The notes under the pieces were generated by a model that searched no databases, had not been told where the DNA came from, and saw only the letters and a program-made list of their open reading frames with translations. This document shows positions 10,040-22,937 of a DNA stretch of 64,000 bases, one piece after another (within the stretch, counting starts at the first letter, position 1; each line of letters opens with the position of its first letter). This DNA comes from Aurifilum marmelostoma. Its lineage: Eukaryota > Ascomycota > Sordariomycetes > Diaporthales > Cryphonectriaceae. The position numbers and the translations under genes are program-made. The DNA lies in the NCBI GenBank assembly GCA_027559495.1, contig JAMXSV010000008.1, positions 1,488,001 through 1,552,000 on the forward strand, written 5' to 3'.

Positions 10040-10801
10040 TTTGACGGTATTGACAGTTTGCCTGTTGAACTTGCCGTAGGTAGGTGGTGTCGGGAACGAG
10101 GTTGTCGATTGAAGACGATGGAGTCGTAGTCCGTCAATTTTCTCAAGGAGCGAGCAGCTGGAGGTGGGAATCTGTGCGTCCAATCAATGCTCGGCATTTC
10201 GGAACGCCACTTCCACCAGCCACAATCTCACACTTAGACCGACTCGTGACTAAGCCATTAAGTGTGGCGTCGTGTGGCCCCAACGACATTTCAGAATGCA
10301 CCCACCTCTGTTACTCCACTTTTATCTTTTCATGGCTGGCTGGCAGTTCGTCTATCACAATTGCATGAGGCCATGCAAATAATGGCACTACGGTGTTTTT
10401 CAGGCCAATTTAAGCTCGGACTTCAGCCAAGCAACTTCAACAGACTCTTTGATGGAAATTTCTACTTCTGATGAGCTGGGTCTTGTGCGCAACCGCTAGA
10501 GGCGTTCCGGGGGTCCGCAGCAGTTCGACAGAACTTCAGCAGAAACTAGGATTTTTTTCTTCTTGTTCTTTTCCGAATTCTCGTCAGCTGAATCCATCAC
10601 ACCTCCACTTACGTTCTCTGAAGCCTGGCTTCACCGAGAAACACAACCTCCTTACAGAAATCACTGACCCACTCAGCGCAGGTCATGTGTGCACGACTAA
10701 TTTCAAGATGCATCGATGAGAACATCGATGAGATTCACGAATTATTCTGCCTGACGGCTCGCTCTGCCGCACTCCAAGATGCTACCTATCTTACACCATG
10801 T
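10040..10801. other. Intergenic upstream of eL42, downstream of the lipase-like gene
   Basis: This 760-bp stretch contains the eL42 promoter and leader, and the 3' end of the lipase-like gene. A pyrimidine-rich patch (about 10550-10575) lies well upstream of eL42. I see no open frame that looks real. Confidence 0.45.
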
Positions 10802-11719
10802 TCACAGGCCCTCTTTATCGAGCATGTCTGCTATCTGCAGATAGAACGCGATGGCATTGAAACTTGGGAGGCAAAAGTTTAGCGACGATCGTGTCAATGG
10901 AATGTAGACAAGTGAGAGAGTATCAACTTACGGGTTAGGCTCGCCCATCCACCTCCGCATCGCCCATCTGAGTCTGTTCGTCCAGTTGATCAGATCAAGA
11001 TGGCTCACGCCCTCCAGCGTCCCCTTGTACATCCCCCACCTGGCGCTGTCTACACTGACCAGCCCATCATTCGGGCCCTCCTCGCCGAGGATGACTCCGT
11101 ACGATCCTCGAAACGGGCTCAGAAGTGGCGGTCTCCGCTTCAACGCCGCTCCGTACGAAAAGTACCTCACGTCCGGGTCATCCAAAGTCCTAGGGTTGAA
11201 CTCCTCTGTCATGTATTTGCGAGTCAACTGGGCGAACGCCCCGGTACCGAGCCCCGTCGTGCTCTTCCAAGCATCGTACACCCGCGGCAGATTTTCCTGC
11301 CCAATCTGATCCAGCAGAAAATCCGCATATGCTGAGCCGTGATGTGGCGTCGCGATTGTCACCAGCGCCCTCACGTTGATGTCGTTCTCGGGCTCACTCT
11401 TCCGCTCTTGCGCAGCAGCGCTTCGTTTGCGGCGTGCCTTGCTGATCATGTAGCGTGCATCTAATCCACCCATCGAGTGCGCGACAATGTTAACGGGTCT
11501 CCCTTTCGAGTTGTCGAGGATGTGTTCCCGCAGCTTGGCGGCCCGCTCCTCGATGCTTCCTGATGGCGGGACAGTGGCCGTGAGGACTTCGTTGCCGTTG
11601 GCTATCAAGGCATCCTTGATGCCGTGCCAATAGTGAATTGGAGGCAGGCGGGACCCCGCCAGCTTGAGCTCGGCGAAGCCGAATAGGCCGTGAGCCAGCA
11701 CTATGGGGTACTTGGTCAT
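10802..11719 (-). CDS. Lipase-like alpha/beta-hydrolase
   Basis: Two exons, 10932-11719 and 10802-10862, give 282 residues. The family start YPIVLAHGLFGF holds the oxyanion-hole HG. The nucleophile elbow is AHSMGG with Ser82, the likely acid is Asp218 in GPNDGLVSVDSA, and the base is His240 in VSHLDLINW. ATPHHGS follows the elbow as in triacylglycerol lipases of the bacterial class I / fungal DUF676-like type. There is no signal peptide, so it probably acts inside the cell on lipid esters. The first exon reads into TAA within the donor GTAAGT. Splicing instead joins to a terminal exon ending ADMLDKEGL, a helix that fits the C-terminus of fungal relatives. Intron retention would give a 263-residue form. 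Confidence 0.85.
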
Positions 11720-12930
11720 CTGTCTTGAGCGTGAGACGTGGTGAACTCCGCAGCGTTGTGACTGGCAACTAGCAACACGTACTGGCTAAGGAAAAGTAGT
11801 GAATGTCCTCGACAAGTTCAATGCAACGGACTGCCTCTTCCGCCCAATAGTGCTGAAAGGAACGAAAACAGATGATTTCATATTATCATAATGACTCCCA
11901 GATTGGGTCGTCTAGATCGTGAACCGGTTGTTGCTGATGAGGTTTTGGCAATTTATTCAACACGTCTGTGTTTTCCGGTCCTGCCGGTGATGTCACTAGC
12001 ATTGGTGATACTGGGAGGTGACCCTAACCCTCATCAAAGCTTCGATCCCCACCCCCGGCCCCCCCCCCTCCCAAAAAAAGGAAAAAAGACAGAGAGACGC
12101 AAAGAGAGAAGAGGGAAGAAGAAGAGGGCAAGCTAGATTCAAGCAAAGAAGCTATTGATCTGGCTGAGGAAGATTCTTCCGAGCCACCAATAATGTTTGC
12201 GTAGCCATAGATCTTACGAGAATGGGCAAGAAACGTACGTATGATTAACTGAATAAATCCATGGATGTTCCATCCCGTATTAAAGTGTATTCGCGAGCAC
12301 CATCGCGGCTGTCATTCAGAATACCAGGACATCTGTTACAGACTCCAGTGTTCCAAATGAAATCATAATGACTCTATTGTGCTGCTGATTACGTGAGCGT
12401 TTCTTGGTCTCTTTTTTCATCTTGCCTTGGGAAGGGGGCAAGAAGGGGCCTCGGGAGGGCAAAAGAAACAAACTTGAAAAATCCCATTCCCTGCTCATGG
12501 GTTATAGTAAAGCGTTATGTATGACAAACAGTAAAGGGATGACCACGTTGGGTGAAGTAGGACTCTAAAGATCCATTAGAAGACCTAGAAAGTGTCTGCT
12601 AATGCAGTCTCCGAAATTCTTACAGCCATTCCAAGCGCGAATGGGCGGCTGTATGAGTATATGTGTATGTGTAATTATGTGTCATTAATAAAAAGGACAG
12701 TTGGTACCTAGGTAGTCTCAGGAGTGATACCTGATGTTCTCAATCTGCTGCATAGAATCTCGGATTGCCTCGTCCTGCAAGGGTTCAATCCTCGATAAAA
12801 ACAATGAAAGACGTCCAACTGAGCCAATAACAAGATGGCCGCCGTTCCTCCCAGCACTGTGAAGCTTCATCTCTTTTCCTTTTGATATGTCCCCTCCCCC
12901 CACACGGCACCTATCAGTAACATCTCATCA
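11720..12930. other. Intergenic
   Basis: This 1.2-kb stretch holds the lipase-like gene's promoter and the 3' side of the RTA1-like gene. It contains a purine-rich patch at about 12070-12130 (AAAAAAAGG, AGAGAAG) and is otherwise unremarkable. I see no gene. Confidence 0.45.
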
Positions 12931-14433
12931 TCACCAGAGAGCATCATCCCTCCTTAAAACCTCTTCAACGGTTCTTGGTGAGCTTCTTGTCCTCGTAGCT
13001 CGTCCGCTACCACCAGACCCAGACCCCGATCCACCCGTCCTTGATCCTTCGCTCTTCGGTGCAACGACGTGCGACTCCACTACACGGCCCTGCCCGTACA
13101 TCTGGCTCAGGGGCAAAGCCTGCGATGGCCTCGGGGGCGGCGGCATATAAGCCACTCGAGATATCACAGATGGCTCATAAGCCGGTGCCTCAGGGTTGGC
13201 AGAGCTAGCAGAAGCCTGTCGTTTGTGTCCTGGCCAGCAGCGCGAGCAACACGACTCGCGAGCCGTTGATGTTGGGCGGGTGTCGGTACCTTGGGGCGAA
13301 TGCGCGGACCTCACGTAGAGAGGGTCTTGAGGAGGCGAGCCGGGAATTGTCTCTAGAGGATGCAGAGGTACAGAGACATGGGTCGTGGCTGAGTTCCGCG
13401 GAGAGGTGACACCCCAGGCACGGCCGAATGTCGATGGTGGCGACATAATTGTAAGCAGGAGGACCGCGAGAATGACGAGCCCGCCGTCGAGAACGGGTGT
13501 ATAGACTTGTGACTGTGATAGTGAAGACCCTAGGCCACTCGAGAATTGGACGATGCGGGCGACGGTTCTCACGAAAATGAAAAGGAGGGATAAATTTAGA
13601 CCTTCAAACAAGTTGATGTCAGCTCATGCCAGTATCGGGTCTTGAAAAGTATTGATAAAGGCAGCAAGATATGATTACAGCGATGTAATTAGCAAAGGGC
13701 GGCACCGAGAACGTACACAATATTGTTAGTCTGAATCTAGGCGACAGGTAGACATCAGAATATTGTGGATCAAGAAACTGTCTGCTCTGGGCAACTCGAA
13801 ACGTGAAGCGAATATACGCCCCAAAGAAGACTAGTATGCTCATGAGCTGCAAGACCATACCAGCAATGATGATGCCGACGCCTTCTTCGATCTGGTATGG
13901 CTCGTGAGAATCGTGTCATGATTACTGATAGCGCCTCGCGCTCCGACCGAGCTTACCTGCAATTTGCCGAAGCCCTCGGCCGCAAACGCACTTCCCAGTG
14001 CTTGCAAGAAAAGGGTGCTGATATCGAGCAGGAGCAAGAAACAAGTGATCCAGATCGGACTCACGCCGATGCTCACATCGCATCCATATAGGACCAGTAT
14101 ATGAGGTAGAATAGTGTAGACGGCTGCGGTGATGAGAGTCGGCCCCATGGTGGTCCCGAGGAGGAAGATGAGAAAATACGTCTTGCTTGCAAGGTCAGAC
14201 CGGAGTAGTAATGTTCCCACATAGCCGAGAACATCCAATGCCAGGCCCGCAATCAAGACCGCGGAGTACGTCATGGTCTTCGATCGTGCCAGGTCCCAGA
14301 CGGTGACAACGGTAAACAATGCAAATGCTGCCAAGATCACTACCACGCCCGTAAGGGAAGGGTAATCTGAGAAGTAGCCATAGTCGACGGGGCACGTCGC
14401 GTTCGTGCAGTCGTTTTCAGAAGCGCTGACCAT
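12931..14433 (-). CDS. RTA1-family seven-transmembrane protein
   Basis: Three exons, 13957-14433, 13717-13891 and 12931-13601, give 440 residues with correct phases. The N-terminus is short and polar with Cys residues (MVSASENDCTNATCPVDYGYFSDYPSL), then hydrophobic helices follow: VVVILAAFALFTVVTVW, AVLIAGLALDVLGYVGTLLL, YFLIFLLGTTMGPTLITAAVYTILP, WITCFLLLLDISTLFLQALGSAF, GIIIAGMVLQLMSILVFFGAYI, LNLSLLFIFVRTVARIVQF and LDGGLVILAVLLLTI. The phrases GPTLITAAVYTILPHILVLYG and RTVARIVQFSSG match the RTA1/Rsb1-like family, whose members are linked to lipid flipping and resistance to toxic sterol- or lipid-active compounds. The last 180 residues are a Ser/Pro/Gly-rich cytosolic tail. The substrate cannot be inferred. 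Confidence 0.87.
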
Positions 14434-17400
14434 GGCTGATCACATGCCGGCCTCAGCTTGTGATCGTCGCAAAGTAGTAGTAGAGAATAATAAGATAAGG
14501 TTCAGGTAGAGGAATGTTAAAGAAACCACCTCCGGGCTCTCAGTCAAATATAACGGCCCGAGGCTAGGAAACCTCAGGCCGAAGGACTAGAAACAGTTTG
14601 GCAGGTGACCAGGACACTCCGGGCCGCTATGTGCAAATACTGTTGGGACGTGGATGGTTGCAAAGGAACGTGATATGTTATATTTCATCCAACATCCTCG
14701 CGCTTATTGGTGAGCGGGCTGCACTAAGTTTTCCAAGGTTGTGCACGTCACGCCTTATCACCGCTAGCAGAGCACGCACACACCTACACACCGGCACTTC
14801 ACTATGGATCATCATCGTCCGCATCTGGAAGCTGCACAAGGATGGCATATTCCTCGAACCACGCTCATCTTTCTGCCTCGTGCTTCGAGATGTTTCTATC
14901 TGGCTGGATCATGTCTGAATCCAAACAGAGGCTTGGAGACGAGGTCATCGGGCGTATAGAAAGTGTGCCGAACATGTTTGGAAAACTCGAATTTGACGCG
15001 TGTTCTGCGCTGAACGGCCATAATGATTCCAGAAATTGGCAGACGACGTGCTGCTGCACGCGGTCACTGGTACTGCTGTGCATCCTCATAACTCACCAAG
15101 GTCCGTCACGGCAGCGTAGCATCGAGAGAGAACGCGCAAATCAGAAGCGGACGTTGGACCCGGCACTCTGGGACCGGCGCAAGCCTTTAGACGCTGAGCA
15201 GTGCGTCGGACCAATAGGAGCCAACTTGAGATGTCGTGGACTTCCGTAGCATGCGTGGTGCCAGCCTCGATCTAAAATGGCGACTTTTGTCCGTTGGTTC
15301 TGTGAGGCGACCCAAGCCAATAGATGGATGACTGTTGGCTGCAGCTATGTTGGATCGGCGTGGGTCACGAGCCAACCTCACTGGTCGTGTGCATGGTATC
15401 GCAGTCCAGATCCGAATGCAACTCCGCCGCTGTTCTCAAAAGATATGCATGTTGGGGGCACAGCCCGAACGACAAGCGCGCCGAGAAATACCAGGCCCAT
15501 CCAGCGCAATGACAGATCCCTTGGTGTTCTGCACACAGCAGTGGTTCCCTTCCGTCTTCTCTCGTTCTTTCGATCGCACCTTTCTTCTTTGCGAAGGAGG
15601 CAAATGACGGTTTTTCGAAGAAGGAATATGTCTGGAAAGGAATAAAGAACGAGCATAAGAGCTTTCTGTCAGCATTGCTTCGATTTTACAGGTAAATTTC
15701 GGATCCCGGACGAGTCTGGCCATCAACTTATATAGACCATCGTCGTTTACAATTAGACGAGGTTGATCAGTCCTTCTAACTGCCGTATTCACTAAGATGC
15801 CGACGATTCGACGATCACAGTGATAGCGCAACAACCAGGGCCATCACGGTACGGCGAAGTTGCTGTTTATCATGTCAATCAAAATGATACAAATGGCAGC
15901 AAGTGCTTTGCCCAAGACCAAAGAGTTGCTGCAAAATCTGTGCATCATGCCTTGCGAGATGGTGTCAGTTGAACCTTCATAGAACACAATGCCGCATGCA
16001 TACGTACTGAGGCCCCCTGGAAGGATCCAATCTTCCTTCATCACGCGTCAAAATGTGCTAGGTGGTAACATTCCTCGTTGGGATCGACATAGTTGGAGGC
16101 AAGAGGTCGTGAATCTTTGATAGGGCTGCGGTCATGATCTTTTAGGCCGCAGGCTTGTGAAACTGTCGCGCACTTCGTCCCGGCTCGTAGGTACGCCCAT
16201 ATCAGTCTCTGTTTGGCCAGCACCTCGTCACCTCTGCCCACATCTCAAATGTTCCTGGGTAATTTCTCTCAAGCAGCATGCTGCATTTGTGTCCCTTTAG
16301 TCCGGTCTCCGGGCGAGTGCCCTGTCTGAATCTGTAATACTGCACCAACGTCTTTAGACGTATAGTGATAAGTCATTCATAGCCTATCACAAGATCAATG
16401 GAGCTAGAACATCTTGACCACTACGACTACAATGCCGTGTGGTGGCTGGTGTTGGATCAGCCACACAATCGTCGGGTCATCAAGGATCGGAAAGACAGCT
16501 TAATTAGCAGACTTTGACCCGGGGAATCTCAGAGTCTGAAGGAACACCCATATACGATAGCATGTGCTCATAGCTAAAAATAACGAAAGTTTCACTGTGG
16601 CAGCGGCTTGTGCTGGAAGATACTAAGATCGGCAAGTTGTCGTCGCCCGCATAGTATCCGCGACCATTCGAGCATCAGTCGCATCAGTCGATGTATACCT
16701 TGAACTTCAACTAATAATAGCTTTCTGATATTTTGTTCTGGGATTTAATTTATTTGGCATTCCAAATGAGGCACTATTGCCTATAGTATGCAAGTATAAT
16801 CGAATCAAATTATCTTGAAATCCTGTCTCGAGCCTATCTCGCACTTGATTTCAACCATGTAGACGAGGGTCAAACCCTGCACCGTATTTGACGACGGCTG
16901 AATACGAACGCCCTCACCTCCCGCTTTCGGAATGGATTCGCCAAGCGGTTGTTGTGCATGATCTCTGACCCATTGATACAGGCTTTTTTCTGTTTCACAG
17001 CAGGCGCAGAGACACAGTTTCGGCACCCAAGACCTCCTGAACGACTGAGCGCGGACATGGTACCTGCCGGAAGTGACGGAAGCTGCATGTGCTGTGAACA
17101 GAAGGCACCGAAATGACTTGTTCTGCTGTTTAATGAGGCAGGGTTGAAAAAAAAAATCATATTTAGTGGGTTGAAATAGTACCCTGGCGAACCTACACTT
17201 TTCACACAAACAGGGAGGATGATGTTACGGGGCTTGACACGGACACCATTGTTGCCTGAGAGGATCTGGGTATCTAAGTTGTGGTATTATGCTTTGGCTC
17301 CAACATCCAAGCGCTACTTGGTAAAATATGCGTCTGGCTTGGCGATTTGCCCTGGGCTAATCTGATTGGGATCCATCAGCGCGATAAGATCACATCTCAA

Positions 17401-20400
17401 GAGACACGAGCGCAATTTGATCCAGGAATTCTGCAGAGAAGGCTTAGTGTGCGACGGATCGTGTTCCGGGAAGAGACCGTCCAGCAGAAAGTCGAGGGAG
17501 TCCGACCCCGATTGTCATACAGCTCTAAGATGGCAGCCTGCAGCATGACGAACATGTAGGAGCCTTTTCACATGGGGAGGTATCTTTCAAGGCTCAGGCA
17601 ACGGCCAAGGACGGGTGCTGCAACGGCCCTCGCGAAACGGCAGGCAGCGGCAGTGGTCCCAATAATACTCCGTTGCGGAGGTTTATCAGCGGGAAGCTAC
17701 TCAGTGCCTTCAGCTAGGACACTCGACAGAACCTTGAGGCACTTGTTCCCCATCTGGTTCCCGCAGGCAACCGAAACATAATATCGTGACCGTGCGACAG
17801 AACAACGTTCTCGAGGCCTTGGGGCAGGGTCACATCAAGGCCACTGGGCATCACACCTGTGCTCCCGGACCTCGAGACCCTCCGAAGACGCCCTTGAGGC
17901 CCTGATAGGCGGGCACCCGCTGTAGTGCTGGCGCTGTGACCCGCGGCCTCAACGGTAGCCCTATCGAAACGACTCAGACCGACCAGCGAGAAGAATGAGG
18001 AGTTGGACATGGATGCTGCCGGGAAGTCGTACCAGAGCTCCATCGTGATGGTTGGTCAATGGGCTATGCCATCCGACCAGGTCCGGGACCGCACTTGGGA
18101 ATAAAAATCCTAGTCATGCGGTACATGCCTCTGCTAGTCGACTGGCCCCTTTCAATGATGATGCGATGCTTACTGTGAGGTGACGTGTGACGTTGGCGGC
18201 GGGATCAATTCATTCGGCGAACTGACCACCAGTTCGTGAGGCGTGGTGTCATCTTTAGATCTCGGGGCCAGCGAATGTGATGAGCTCGGGATCGGAGGTG
18301 GTGTGTCGACCCTCACGTTGATAGGCGCCACCTTGTCAGTGCAGCCCATGCGTGACACTTTCCGTGGGTAAGGGTTGAAGAGCGGTCAATAGTAAGCTTG
18401 TGAGGCTAGTAAGAAACGCCTCCTCTCGTGCATCGTTAGGTGAGACAAGCCCCTCTCCTTGTTTTCTCGACTGCTGGATCCTCAGGAGAGGGGCCGAGAG
18501 AGAGACACACACGGGAGCATTGACCACGAGTCTTTGTTTGTGCTGACGAGCCTCTACTTAGATTGCGGGGAATTTCCTGGACTATCCCAACGACTGTTAG
18601 CGCCAAGGCATATGGCTATACACAAGGACTATCTAGTGGCTTGCCAGATGTACCTAGAAAGCGTTTGTCCATTTTCCGACGTGGCGCCGCCCGGACGGGA
18701 GTGGCTTACGGAGGACTTCCTCCTCCGCCAGTCGGCACATCTAGCGCCGGCAGGTCTGCAGTAGCTTCTCCTTGGCCTCGAGAGGGGGCAGCGTGCAGAT
18801 GACCTCGAGATTCTTTACACTGGGGCCTGGTACGTTGCTTGACGGAACCACTGACACAGAGTTTTGAAAACCCGTCGAGAGGGGAGGGCAGATCTAATAG
18901 TCGGGGCTTGAGCTGGCCAAGAACCGACCATGGTATGGTGGATGGTGACGGCTCTGACACGATTTCCAGTTAGATAGGTGCAGACATGGAAGTACGAGCA
19001 CGTTCATGTTCGCTCAGGTAGAACTAGACTAGGTAAATTCAGTGGTCAGGTGGCTTCCGGCTAAAGATTGCAGTAGAGCTGGACAGCCAGTTAGATCATC
19101 TGGAGAATGAGCCCCTTTCTGACAGAGTCAGTAGCACACAAATCCAGCGTCTGTCTGGTTGGGAGGACCCGGCTGCACACCAAGAATAAAAGGACGCTAC
19201 TTTGTTGTTGACCTAATCCTGCATGAATTCAAGTGGTGTCGAAGGGAGAAAAAAAAAGAAAAAGAAACCAAGGCACAACTCACCGAGCACAAAAGGAGAA
19301 GGAGGCGAGACGAATACTGTCAAAGCTGGTCATGAACGGGCCATAAACTCGATAGTCTTCACACAGCGCGATCACGATGCCGAATAGCTGCCAAGTTCGG
19401 CATCGCTGCTTGACGTTGGCGTGCGGCCCAGGGTCACACACATGTCAAAGAGGAAAAAATTGAGGCTCGGCTCGTGATTTTTTTTCTTCTTTCTCCTTGC
19501 GGAGGTGACATTGTGATCAGCGGCAATAAGGGATCTTGGCAAAGTCTTGTCTGGTCAGACGATCAAGGGGCTCTGGCGCTGGGCGAAAGTGTGTCCGTGT
19601 GTAATTTCCCGTATGCGGTTTCTATTGAGTTTGTGCATCGGTCCGGTAGACATTATCGGCCTTGTGGCGCCCCAATGGTGCCGGTTGGGTGTGTTTGTGA
19701 AAGGTAAAGACACCAGGGCGAGTGGTTCATCCTGCTTGCCCAAGGCGCACATCAGGTACTGCGGTCAGGGGGGTCATGTACTTTATCCAGGGGGAGGCGA
19801 AGCTGGGTGCCAAAGGGCGAATGATGTGGCGAGGCAGACGTGATTCGGCCAAAAAGTCCTGTGACGTGAAGAGATGCACCGGAGAACTTGCCGATAGATG
19901 AATGCAGTGGCCGAGGGGTATGCTGACTGGACCCACAGCAGCCCGTCTATGGCATAAGAAAGTCCCTGAAGAAGGCGCTACCAAATATTAGGGATCAGCG
20001 ACGCGTGGAGACCGTCTTGCAGTTGCTGGTTGTCGGGGACAGCTCCTGTTTGGGCATGTTATGGCTATGTCTGTGCCCCATGGGGAACGGCATATGGCTC
20101 ATTCAGAACGTGGCTCCAGATAGCAGCAGGTTTGGTTATACTGGTCTTGTTCAGGACATCATGATATGTTCAAGTCACATGAGTGCAACTCGATGAGACA
20201 TGCGTGTGGTCGAGACGAGTCGAGACAGTGGATAGTCTGCCAGACGGTGCCATCCGCCCATCCAGAACCGAGAACTGCCTCCAGGTGTCTTTACCCCCGT
20301 GGGGACAGATCTGCATACTCTTTCAGGAACAGGCAATGTCGAGGACAATTCATAGGGCGCCGTCGAGGATCTCGGTCCGGATGCTGTAGATGGGATGAGA

Positions 20401-22937
20401 TGGCCAGATCTGATGAAGGCGTGCTGCACAGGAATGTCAGGGGCAGGGCTACTACTACCCGCCTGCCTTCCTTTCTCGGACGGGATGGTAAGGTCTGTCG
20501 GTGAGAGCTCGGATGCAGGTCCAGGTGCTACCTAATGAGTCCAGGCGATGATTAGTACTGAGCAGAAAAAGGGGAGGCAGGAGGAGAGGAGGAGATACGG
20601 TACCATAGTACATAGTAGCAAGAAGGAGCGGAGAGGGGTAAAGGCGGACAAGGTCTTTCTGGTTGCACCTGCTGACGAGGAGCAAAGTTACAAGATTCGA
20701 TGCTGGCCCTGCGAGGTCAAAGATGGCGCCCGAGTGGGTCGCTAGAGCCGAGATCCCTGTACCGCTAGGGTGCTGCTTAGCTGCCGCCCAAAGTTTGGGG
20801 TAATAGCGGCACTGGTCAGGGTTATGACCTTGTGATGTGCAGGAGGGTGCCGACAGGGGTGCCGTAAATCCGGGGCTCTGCATTGTACTCTTGTCTTTTT
20901 CCTTCACCAACAACTAAACCAACAACACAAACTCCCCCTAATAAGACTGGAGACCCAATTGCGTGCTTACGGGCTAAGATCCTTTCGAATCTCATCTCAT
21001 CTCCCATCCGTTCCCCTTGATCCCGACCTCGGCTGTGTGGCCGCCACATCTATCCGACGTCGACCGAGCCTCAAACTCCTCTTGGCAGGGCTTTAATCAT
21101 CCTTTGCCATCTTCTACTGCTACTACTGCTTTGTATTGTCATGTATCCTGTACAATGCCATGGTGCACAGCAGCTCTTCCATAGGGGCAGGTACTACAGG
21201 CAGGCGCATTTCTCGGGTCTCAGTCAGCGGCGAGCTGCGTCATACTTAGATGGTAGGCCATTCTTGCTGTTGGGTCGCTCTGCTCACATGACGACTGTAC
21301 CTGACCTGACAAACTCTTCTAGTCATGGCTACTAAGAAGACTTTCCAGCCTAGTCTGACCGTTGTGTCCTCGAGCAACTGGGGCCTCCAAGTCGTCATGC
21401 TATGACCGCGTCCACGACTCGAATTTCTCGGCCTGTGCTGCAGCCAGCCAGCTTAGGTCGCGTGGGTCCATCCCTTGACTGGACGTGTGCTTTTGGCGTT
21501 TCTCTTGGCTTTTTGGATCTGCTCTCCGGATCTGCTGACTACTCTCGCATCAGCAAGGCGTCCGTCCTTTGGACGTTGCCCTTTCTCCACTGGCATCGGC
21601 TGGCCCCACTGCCGGCTTAGAAGTCAACATGGGCAGGGCTCAGGAACCTGCTTTCCGTCTCGTCCAGGTGGGCCATCTGTTTCGTTTGACGTTACGTTTC
21701 CTTGTTGACCCATCGTCAGCTCCCCCGTGTGCTGCAGCAGCTGCACTGCACTGCACTGCACTGCACAACACAGCACGCTGCACCTGGGCACTGAGGTTGC
21801 TGTGACCTGGACGCCTCAAGAGCCGGTACAGCCATTGGTCTCGTATCATGTCCTTTCACCGCATCTGAACTTGGGGCGGGCCACGGCAGCCATGTCAAGC
21901 ATGCCAATGTATCTTGCTGTAGATACTTGGTGTCCTCCCGTCCCGATCCCAGTCACACGCTTCTGCCCCATGCATCCCTAGCTACCAAGATGGCTGTGTC
22001 ATTCATTAACTCGTCTTCATGCATGATCCACTCTACGCGCCTGTCATTTGCAAGCATCATCCTGTCGAGTGGCTACAGGAGTCTGCACGGTCGAGCAGAT
22101 TTACCCAATCTCTCTCCCCCCCTCCTCAGCGTGCTCCTTGGCGAGAATCGGCTGCCGTGTACAAAGCTTCCAGGTACCTTGGTTGCCGGTATAGCAAGAT
22201 ACGGTGGGTCCCGTGCGGGCGAAGCCTCCGCCGGTCGAGATATTTCCATTCCGTCTTGCTGGGGTTGCGACCACGAACAAAGCAACATCCAAGGCTTGTC
22301 ACCGTCCCCCCCTGGCCCGTCATCGGTCTGTCCCCATGGAAGAACACGCGTCTAAATTAAACTGGCTCTGCAAATCAGTGCGTGCTGCCGTCGTGGGTTC
22401 CTGACTGGGTCTCCCGGTGTCCAACCACACCGCCTCAGCCTGTCCTATCCCTTGTGTCGGCGTGTATGTACCCCGTCCTCATCATTAATTTCCTTTCACG
22501 CTCAGAAAGCCACTCGCGTCTGCATGGGGCCCGTCTCGTGAGGCCAAGAGGCCCCTCCTGCTCACACGACGTCCTATTTGAAGACTGTCGAGCCCCATCA
22601 TGTACTAGCACTCTGAGCTACTGAATACTATCCTATACCACCATCCTCATCCGACCAAATAGATCCTCTTCCCCCCCTGCTCGCGCCATCACCTTGTGAT
22701 ACATCCGGGAGCCGGCCAGCTCATAACAAGGCCTGGGAGACTGACATATAATACATGCCGATTCCCCTTCTCTTTGTAGGCCCGTTCGTTCGTTCGTCCT
22801 TCCAGGCTCACAACGATCTTTAAGTTCAGATCACCAGACGAGCTTCTGGCTCAAACCCCACAAGATCGTCTTCTTCCCTGTTGCATCTTAATCTGAGTGT
22901 TTTTTCCTTTCGCGTAGACCTCACGCGGCTTAACACT
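14434..22937. other. Large gene-poor interval upstream of glutaminase A
   Basis: This 8.5-kb stretch has no gene I can firmly support. Frames on both strands are short, overlap each other and lack recognisable motifs. By eye, 16.3-17.3 kb is more AT-rich than its surroundings. A minus-strand intron-like structure near 20.5 kb is described in the findings. A CTGCA pentamer repeat lies at 21741-21765. The last kilobase must contain the glutaminase promoter, with GTTC repeats at about 22786-22798. No terminal inverted repeats or transposase remnants are seen. Confidence 0.5.
21741..21765 (+). repeat. Short tandem repeat (CTGCA)5
   Basis: Five perfect copies of the pentamer CTGCA lie directly after GCTGCAG. 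The run is in non-coding DNA and has no obvious function. Confidence 0.9.

Noticed and set aside
12718..12800. Possible tRNA because of GGGTTCAATCC
   Set aside because: The sequence around it does not fold into a cloverleaf: no matching acceptor stem or D-arm box at the right distance.
15378..16241. Chain of short minus-strand frames that could be exons
   Set aside because: No consistent donor-acceptor pairs or family motifs could be found, and the DNA is AT-rich and irregular.
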